Part shown: positions 1 to 3,418 of the stretch, piece after piece
Numbering within the stretch: position 1 is the stretch's first letter
Layout: each line of letters begins with the position of its first letter
NCBI GenBank assembly: GCA_041082245.1
Contig: JBDOIE010000223.1
Location: forward strand, 1-6,358
DNA: 6,358 nucleotides
Direction: 5' to 3'
Source: DAOTVY01 sp041082245
Lineage (GTDB): Bacteria; Chloroflexota; Chloroflexia; DTKN01
Program-made: the position numbers and the translations under genes
The notes under the pieces: model-generated
The model's database searches: none
The model's input: only the letters and a program-made list of their open reading frames with translations
Told to the model about the DNA's origin: nothing

Positions 1-672
1 GTCCGCCTGCGGATCCCCGGGGAGGCCTGCCCGCACCGGGTGGCGATCAAGGTTCGGGCCCCGGGGTACCAGGAGTACGGGCGGGAAACGGTGGTGAAGG
101 CCGGCGAGGTGTCCCGGCATCCGATCGCGCTGGTGCCGTTGCCGACGGCGGTGCCGGTGGTGGCGACGCGGGTGCCGACGGTGGTCCGGGCGACGGCGGT
201 TCCCACCCCCCTGCCGTTCACGGTGGAGGAGCGGGTGGAGCTGGTGCGGCAGAAGTTGTACGAGAAGGTGAACTGCTGGCGCGCAGACGGAGGGATGGGG
301 CCGGTGCCGTACCTCTGGGAGTGGCAGGAGCTGGCGGATGGGTATGCGCGGGCCTGGCGGGACCACTTTCGGCAGTACGGGACGGAGGGGTTTGAGGACA
401 CAGTGTGGCGGCAGCAGTTCTGGGCGGCGGGAGGAGATGCTGCTCCCGATCACGCAGCCCTCGCCCTCTACGCACCAGAGTATTATATTTACGCCGCTCC
501 CGCAACACGTTGGGAATCATTTGATATGTGCGATCCTAGATGCGTCGCTTACGGGGCTTTTCTGCTTCGTCGTTTCGACCAGAAGCCGATCAGTGGGGTG
601 GTGATCGGGATGGCGCCCTGGTGGGATGGGGACATCCTGAACGCGGCCGTGGTGGTCGGCTGGAAATGGTGA
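1..672 (+). CDS. Secreted/surface protein, PEGA-like end plus linker plus CAP-like C-terminal region (5' truncated)
   Basis: The frame is open from the first base and ends at TGA 670-672, so the true start lies left of the window. A GTG at 40 is in frame but has no ribosome-binding site and falls inside a conserved-looking domain. Codons 1-50 resemble the end of a PEGA or carboxypeptidase-regulatory beta-sandwich (VRAPGYQEYG, then VVKAGE and IALVPLP). Codons 50-73 are a Pro/Thr/Val/Ala-rich linker (TAVPVVATRVPTVV), typical of surface proteins. Codons 74-223 begin with a helix (EERVELVRQKLYEKVNCWR), then PVPYLWEWQELADGYARAW, and end in a beta-rich GVVIGMAPWWDG...VVVGW. This order resembles a CAP/SCP-like domain (N-R-x-x-x-G, 'L..L...A..yA', terminal strands), but the match is weak and the usual His/Glu site is not clear. 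Cys91, Cys177 and Cys181 could form disulfides outside the cell. The segment from about 430 to 590 has aberrant codon use. Domain names are inference; the coding call is firm. Confidence 0.75.
   Translation, partial: VRLRIPGEACPHRVAIKVRAPGYQEYGRETVVKAGEVSRHPIALVPLPTAVPVVATRVPTVVRATAVPTPLPFTVEERVELVRQKLYEKVNCWRADGGMGPVPYLWEWQELADGYARAWRDHFRQYGTEGFEDTVWRQQFWAAGGDAAPDHAALALYAPEYYIYAAPATRWESFDMCDPRCVAYGAFLLRRFDQKPISGVVIGMAPWWDGDILNAAVVVGWKW
141..200 (+). repeat. Short degenerate repeats encoding the Pro/Thr/Val linker
   Basis: Three near-identical 12-base units of the form GNCGACGGNGGT occur at 141-152, 174-185 and 189-200. They encode the VPT/TAV-rich linker between the two domains of the first protein. 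Such low-complexity linkers often expand by slippage. This may be no more than strong G-ending codon bias acting on a repetitive peptide. Confidence 0.4.
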
Positions 673-678
673 GGAGGT
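672..678 (+). promoter_or_regulatory. Ribosome-binding site for the first TadE/TadG-like gene
   Basis: AGGAGGT lies six bases before ATG 685 and begins on the last base of the preceding TGA stop. This near-perfect anti-SD match fixes the start at 685 and indicates translation on a shared mRNA with the upstream gene. Confidence 0.8.
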
Positions 679-684
679 CCTGGG

Positions 685-1185
685 ATGCACAAAGCATCGC
701 ATCTCCAACGCCGTTCCCCGCAGAGTCCTCGTGGCCAGGTGCTGGTGCTCTTTGCGGTATTGATCCCCGTGATCCTGCTGCTCTTCCTCTTTGCCCTGAG
801 CCTGGCCGCGCTGTACGATGTACGGGCTCACGCGAGCGATGCGCTCGGCGTAGCCACGCGGGCCGGCGCGCGCCGGATCGAGTACGCCTCCTACGGCGAG
901 CCGGACCTGACGTTCGCCCGCACCGCGGTGAGCGAGACCGTACGCGCCGTCTTCTGCCAGGGTCTCGCCCTGCGCCCGTCCGGCCTCGCGGATGCCCCTG
1001 AAGCGATCGCGGCGCGCACCGAAATCGCGCTCGGCTACGGCTCGCCCGAGCGGCCCTGGTACAGCCCGTTTGCCCCGGATCGGCCACACGTTTACCCGAC
1101 GGTCTCTGCCCGGGCACACGTCCCGGTACGCGTCTGGTGGTTCGACCTCACGCTGACGGTGCTTTCGGAAACGGAGGTGAAATGA
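685..1185 (+). CDS. TadE/TadG-like pilus assembly (pseudopilin) protein
   Basis: This 166-residue single-pass protein has a short basic N-terminus (residues 1-16, HLQRRSPQSPRG). A hydrophobic helix follows at about 18-43 (GQVLVLFAVLIPVILLLF), then an extracytoplasmic region. The RGQ followed by a hydrophobic stretch with an internal Pro, then 'LAALYDVRAHASDALGVATRAGARR', matches the TadE/TadG pattern: basic end, G-Q, helix, then an Ala-rich amphipathic helix. TadE and TadG are minor pseudopilins or envelope proteins of Flp/Tad pili, processed or anchored in the inner membrane. The Glu usually found five residues after the processing Gly is Leu here (GQVLVLF), so it is closer to TadG-type proteins or may not be processed like a pilin. 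It starts 12 bases after the upstream stop. Its TGA (1183-1185) shares one base with the next ATG, so the two are probably translationally coupled. The general family is fairly sure; TadE versus TadG is not. Confidence 0.75.
   Translation: MHKASHLQRRSPQSPRGQVLVLFAVLIPVILLLFLFALSLAALYDVRAHASDALGVATRAGARRIEYASYGEPDLTFARTAVSETVRAVFCQGLALRPSGLADAPEAIAARTEIALGYGSPERPWYSPFAPDRPHVYPTVSARAHVPVRVWWFDLTLTVLSETEVK
1173..1180 (+). promoter_or_regulatory. Ribosome-binding site deciding the start of the second TadE-like gene
   Basis: GGAGGTGA sits inside the 3' end of the upstream gene. Its GGAGG core ends seven bases before ATG 1185 and four bases before the alternative ATG 1182. The spacing favours 1185, although 1182 (ATGA overlap) remains possible. 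Confidence 0.65.
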
Positions 1186-1559
1186 TGCTCCGAAAGGGTC
1201 AGGCCTTGATCGAATTTGCCGTCGTTAGCGGCATTGCCCTGCTCCTGGCCATCGGCGCCGTTCAGGCGCTCCACGCCTATTACCTCACCCGCCAGACACG
1301 CGCTGCAGCGGAAGAGATCGCCCGCCTGGCCGCGGCGGAAGGCGGGGATACAGAAGAGGTCCGCACCCGCGCCGCGGAGATCCTCTCCCTGCATCGTCTG
1401 GACCCCGCCCGGGCAGAACTGGAGATCGTGCCTTCGTTTGCCCCTTACCTCGAGCCGATCACGGTGACGCTCTCCTATCAGGCCATCATCCGTTTCTACG
1501 GGCTTTTCGACTTGCCCATTCCCCCGCAGCGGGTGCTGCGCCTGAGCGAGGGAGGGTAG
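1185..1559 (+). CDS. TadE-like pseudopilin, second copy
   Basis: This 124-residue protein begins MLRKGQALIEFAVVSGIALL. A very short basic N-terminus is followed by G-Q-A-L-I-E-F, the classic TadE/type IV-pilin-like motif with Glu five residues after Gly5. A single hydrophobic helix spans about 7-28. An amphipathic Ala/Arg/Glu helix follows (about 33-60), then a beta-rich end (LEIVPSFAP, ITVTLSYQAIIRF). TadE-type proteins are minor pseudopilins of Flp/Tad pili, inserted in the inner membrane and in known systems cut by a TadV/prepilin peptidase. The intact Glu suggests that this copy, unlike its upstream neighbour, could be processed. The start at 1185 is preferred over 1182 because of ribosome-binding-site spacing; the difference is one Met. 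TAG at 1557-1559 is followed three bases later by the next gene. No Tad ATPase, platform protein or peptidase is in the window. Confidence 0.8.
   Translation: MLRKGQALIEFAVVSGIALLLAIGAVQALHAYYLTRQTRAAAEEIARLAAAEGGDTEEVRTRAAEILSLHRLDPARAELEIVPSFAPYLEPITVTLSYQAIIRFYGLFDLPIPPQRVLRLSEGG
1551..1556 (+). promoter_or_regulatory. Ribosome-binding site for the actin-like gene
   Basis: GGAGGG, formed by the last codons of the TadE-like gene, lies six bases before ATG 1563. It supports that start and tight coupling. Confidence 0.65.
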
Positions 1560-1562
1560 AGG

Positions 1563-2267
1563 ATGGATCGCTGGTGCTTCGCGCACGGACTGCTCACGCT
1601 GCACTGGCGCACGGAAGCGGGCGGAGGCTCCCTCCCCGCAGCCTTCACAGAGGGCGCGGTGGGCGAGGAAGCGCTTGCCCTCGCAGGGGCGCGTGCCCGG
1701 CGTGTCGCCCGCTGGGATGCGGCCGGCTGGACGGTTTGGTGGTCGCTCCTCGAGCGGATCGCTGGCGGCCGGCCAGCGGTGGTCGCGATCCCACTCCTGG
1801 AGGAGGCCGGCCCGGTGCCAGAGTCTTTCCCCCTCGCCTACGCCCTTCCCCCCTCGATCGCCGTCCGCGCAGCCGGCGACGTGCCCCGGGGCGTCGCGCT
1901 CTACCTGGGGGCCTGGTTCTGGGAAGTGACCCCTTTCGACCCGGAGGCGACGGCGTGCCCGCAGCAGCATCCCGGGGGACTGGAGCCGCTCTACCGCCGC
2001 ACGATCGCCCGGGTGTACCGGGAGGAGCAACGTGCCCTGCTCCCGGTCGAGGTGCCTGGCTATCACAGGCGTACCCTCCCGGATGTGGCCGACCTGCTCG
2101 CGCCGGTTCTGCCCCATCTCACCGAGGAGACGGTCCTCCTCGGCGGCGAGGACGACACGGTCGTGCAAGCGGTAACTCTGGAGCTGGCTCGCGGGGGCTT
2201 TCGAGCCGCCCGGGTGGATCCCCTGGTCGGGCTGGAACGGCTGGTGCGGGCCGGTGGTGGCTCCTAG
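1563..2267 (+). CDS. Degenerate actin-fold protein (putative pseudo-actin)
   Basis: This soluble 234-residue protein has no signal peptide or membrane helix. I do not recognise it as a named family, but its landmarks run in the order of actin/MreB-type proteins. Residues 5-16 (CFAHGLLTLHWR) sit where the phosphate-1 loop (D-x-G-S/T) should be. Residues 31-65 (AVGEEALAL, then ARWDAAGWTVWWSLLERI) resemble actin's 'VGDEA ... NWDDMEKIWHH' segment. Residues 70-78 (RPAVVAIPL) resemble 'HPVLLTEAPL'. Residues 95-125 (LPPSIAVRAAG, then GVALYLGAWFWEVTPF) resemble 'AIQAVLSLYASG ... GIVMDSGDGVTHTVP'. Residues 138-145 follow as 'GGLEPLYR', like actin's 'AGRDLTDYL'. Residues 190-197 (TVLLGGED) correspond to the adenosine motif, then a final 'ARVDPLVGLERLV'. 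The phosphate-loop Asp residues are absent (FAHG, YLGA), so ATP hydrolysis is unlikely. It follows the TadE-like pair by three bases. A scaffold role like PilM or GspL is inference. This was recognised by eye, without an alignment. Confidence 0.55.
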   Translation: MDRWCFAHGLLTLHWRTEAGGGSLPAAFTEGAVGEEALALAGARARRVARWDAAGWTVWWSLLERIAGGRPAVVAIPLLEEAGPVPESFPLAYALPPSIAVRAAGDVPRGVALYLGAWFWEVTPFDPEATACPQQHPGGLEPLYRRTIARVYREEQRALLPVEVPGYHRRTLPDVADLLAPVLPHLTEETVLLGGEDDTVVQAVTLELARGGFRAARVDPLVGLERLVRAGGGS

Positions 2268-2272
2268 GGATG

Positions 2273-2292
2273 GTCGCGTGTCGGCACGCGGC
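2273..2292 (+). other. Small RNA hairpin in the only real intergenic gap
   Basis: Bases 2273-2280 (GTCGCGTG) pair with 2285-2292 (CACGCGGC) around a TCGG loop. This gives eight pairs, one of them G-U. It starts six bases after the TAG of the actin-like gene and ends 29 bases before the next ATG. No T-run follows, so it is not a standard intrinsic terminator. It may protect or process the transcript, or be chance in GC-rich DNA. Confidence 0.35.
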
Positions 2293-2310
2293 AAGTGCGC
2301 GGTGGACATG

Positions 2311-2316
2311 GGAGGA
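2311..2316 (+). promoter_or_regulatory. Ribosome-binding site for the DUF457-like gene
   Basis: GGAGGA is five bases before ATG 2322. It chooses this start over the in-frame GTG at 2295, which has no such site, lies right next to the hairpin and would add a nine-residue polar leader before the family's usual N-terminus. Confidence 0.7.
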
Positions 2317-2321
2317 CCGGG

Positions 2322-2882
2322 ATGAAAGCCATCACGCATCTGAGTGCAGGAGGAGCCGCCGGGGTGGGGCTCGCCCTCCTGGTTGGACTCCCGCTCGGTT
2401 GGGAGCAAGCGCTGCTCGCCGGAGCGCTCGGCGCCGCCGTCCCGGAAGTGGAGTACGGCTTCTTCCGGCTGGCCCGGGAACTGCGCGCCCGCGGCTACCG
2501 GGGCCCCTGGCTCACCGGGGCATCATGGCTTGGGCAGGAACGGGGCCCCTGCCACGGACTGGAAGCGCTCGCCCTCGTGGGAGGGCTTCTAGGGCTCGCC
2601 GGCTGGGCGATGCGCACGCCGAACTTTGGCACGCTCTACGTCGCTTTCTTAGGCGGATGGCTCTCCCACCTTCTCCTGGACCTTCTCAACGGAGGCGTCC
2701 GACCCCTTGCCCTCTTTTTCCCCTACCAGTGGGCCCGCTTCCCGCCCTGGGGCATACGGCGCGTTGTGCGCGGCGGGCCTTTCGAAGCGTTCGTGCTCCT
2801 GGCCACCGGATGGGTCTGGCTCTGGCGGCTCGTGGAACGGCTCCTCCCCTGGGCCGAAGCATACCTGGAGCGCTGGCTGTGA
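2322..2882 (+). CDS. YdjM/DUF457-family inner-membrane 'metal-dependent hydrolase'
   Basis: This 186-residue polytopic membrane protein has family landmarks in order. They are: MKAITHLSAG at the N-terminus (family: x-x-x-T-H-x-x-x-G); a hydrophobic helix at 11-40 ending in AAVPEVEYG (family: LLPDIDH); RGPCHGLEAL at 75-84 (family: HRGFTHSL); and GGWLSHLLLDLLNGGVRPLA at 111-130 (family: GYLSHILADMLTPAGV), then a Phe/Pro-rich PY...RF segment and a last helix at about 153-172. E. coli YdjM is a LexA-controlled member of this family; the reaction is not known. His6, His78, His116 and Asp120 are kept. The first acidic pair is Glu42/Glu44 instead of Asp/Asp, and the HR of HRGxTHS is missing, so activity may be altered. 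Its TGA overlaps the GTG start of the next gene. The family call is good; the function is unknown. Confidence 0.7.
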   Translation: MKAITHLSAGGAAGVGLALLVGLPLGWEQALLAGALGAAVPEVEYGFFRLARELRARGYRGPWLTGASWLGQERGPCHGLEALALVGGLLGLAGWAMRTPNFGTLYVAFLGGWLSHLLLDLLNGGVRPLALFFPYQWARFPPWGIRRVVRGGPFEAFVLLATGWVWLWRLVERLLPWAEAYLERWL

Positions 2883-3418
2883 GCCGGGCGGAGTTCCTCG
2901 GAACGGCCATCCTCTTCTGGACGGGAAGCGCACTCCTGGCCGCGTTCCTCTTGTTCCATCCTCGGGCATCGCTAGTAACTGCCGCCGTCGGTGCCTGGCG
3001 AGCCTGGGGCGGGGTGGTCGGGCTGGGAGCGCTCGGAGCGGCGGTTCTGGCCCGATATCCGCGGCTGTGGTGCTTTCCGGCCGGCCTGCTTGTGCTTCTC
3101 ATCTTGCCTGCAAGATCGTTGCGCTCCATTGGGCCATTCCTTGTTGTGGGAATGCTTCTGCTTGGAGTAGCGGACCTCTGGATCCGCGCGGTTTTTCCGC
3201 CTGGGCGAGCCTGCCACTGGGGCTGGCGCGTGCGGAGGTCGTTTAGGAAAGGAGGTGGTCACCGCTACACTTTCCCCGGGAGACGCGCGCTGTCCCGCAG
3301 AAGCCGGGGTGTCTCCCGGTTCCGCCAAGACGCGCGGGCCGCACGGGATGGGAGAACGGGGCCGTCCGAAGCCGCGAAAACCGTTCCCGTTCAGGTAGAA
3401 GGAGCACCGGAGAGATGA
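2879..3418 (+). CDS. Four-helix membrane protein with an arginine-rich tail, GTG start
   Basis: This 179-residue protein is of unrecognised family. GTG 2879-2881 overlaps the upstream TGA (2880-2882), with a GGAG at 2867-2870 eight bases ahead. The frame is open much further left, but there it is only an Arg/Pro-rich shadow of two well-supported genes, so the coupled GTG is the sensible start. Hydrophobic segments lie at about 7-26 (LGTAILFWTGSALLAAFLLF), 43-58, 63-78 and 84-102 (IGPFLVVGMLLLGVADLWI). They are joined by short loops with Arg, giving four likely membrane helices. The last 63 residues are soluble and very basic (about 16 Arg, for example GRRALSRRSRG), probably cytoplasmic. The tail overlaps a run of inverted repeats and uses rarer codons (AGA, AGG, GGA), so it may not be under normal protein selection. 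The ATGA overlap with the next gene argues that translation does reach 3418. A role with the neighbouring envelope proteins is inferred from position only. Confidence 0.65.
   Translation: MSRAEFLGTAILFWTGSALLAAFLLFHPRASLVTAAVGAWRAWGGVVGLGALGAAVLARYPRLWCFPAGLLVLLILPARSLRSIGPFLVVGMLLLGVADLWIRAVFPPGRACHWGWRVRRSFRKGGGHRYTFPGRRALSRRSRGVSRFRQDARAARDGRTGPSEAAKTVPVQVEGAPER
3246..3392 (+). other. Run of GC-rich inverted repeats, possible structured leader RNA
   Basis: Three perfect inverted repeats follow one another: GGAAAG 3246-3251 with CTTTCC 3270-3275; CCGGGAGAC 3276-3284 with GTCTCCCGG 3311-3319; GAACGGG 3354-3360 with CCCGTTC 3386-3392. The first two are directly abutting, as in stacked helices. 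The second extends by a G-U and a C-G pair and holds a small inner CCCG/CGGG helix (3294-3297 with 3305-3308). AGACGCGCG is repeated at 3281-3289 and 3328-3336. The stretch ends 22 bases before the ATG of the large exported-protein gene. I compared it from memory with c-di-GMP-I, glycine, TPP, SAM and cobalamin riboswitch consensuses and saw no convincing match. It also lies in the coding tail of the preceding gene. Confidence 0.35.
3399..3404 (+). promoter_or_regulatory. Ribosome-binding site for the large exported-protein gene
   Basis: AAGGAG lies ten bases before ATG 3415. A second purine run, GGAGAG, abuts the ATG and is too close to serve. A stronger AAAGGAGGTG at 3248-3257 is too far upstream and has no suitable start codon of its own. 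Confidence 0.55.

Noticed and set aside
481..549. Possible internal promoter (TATATT at 484-489, TTGATA at 521-526)
   Set aside because: Neither hexamer has a partner at 16-18 bases: 461-466 does not resemble a -35 box and 543-549 does not resemble a -10 box. The A/T-rich patch alone explains them.
2273..2300. Intrinsic terminator
   Set aside because: A stem is present, but no T-run follows it and the operon continues with a good ribosome-binding site 19 bases later.
1092..2408. Long ORF on the minus strand (438 residues)
   Set aside because: It is antisense to four well-supported genes. The peptide is low-complexity, and such antisense frames are common in high-GC DNA.
1574..2878. Leftward extension of the four-helix membrane protein's reading frame, giving a 614-residue ORF
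   Set aside because: This part is Arg/Pro/Gly-rich, has no domain-like pattern, and lies under two genes with good ribosome-binding sites and recognisable features. The coupled GTG at 2879 is a better start.
3246..3392. Known riboswitch (c-di-GMP-I, glycine, cobalamin, TPP, SAM)
   Set aside because: Fragments such as CAGAAGCCGGGG recall c-di-GMP-I or glycine motifs, but the flanking conserved blocks (for example GGGCAAACC or CTCTCAGG) are absent.
3251..3398. Short alternative gene after AAAGGAGGTG (frame 3, ending TAG 3396-3398)
   Set aside because: The only nearby GTG (3255) overlaps the ribosome-binding site itself and the next ATG (3348) gives only 16 residues, so no sensible start exists.
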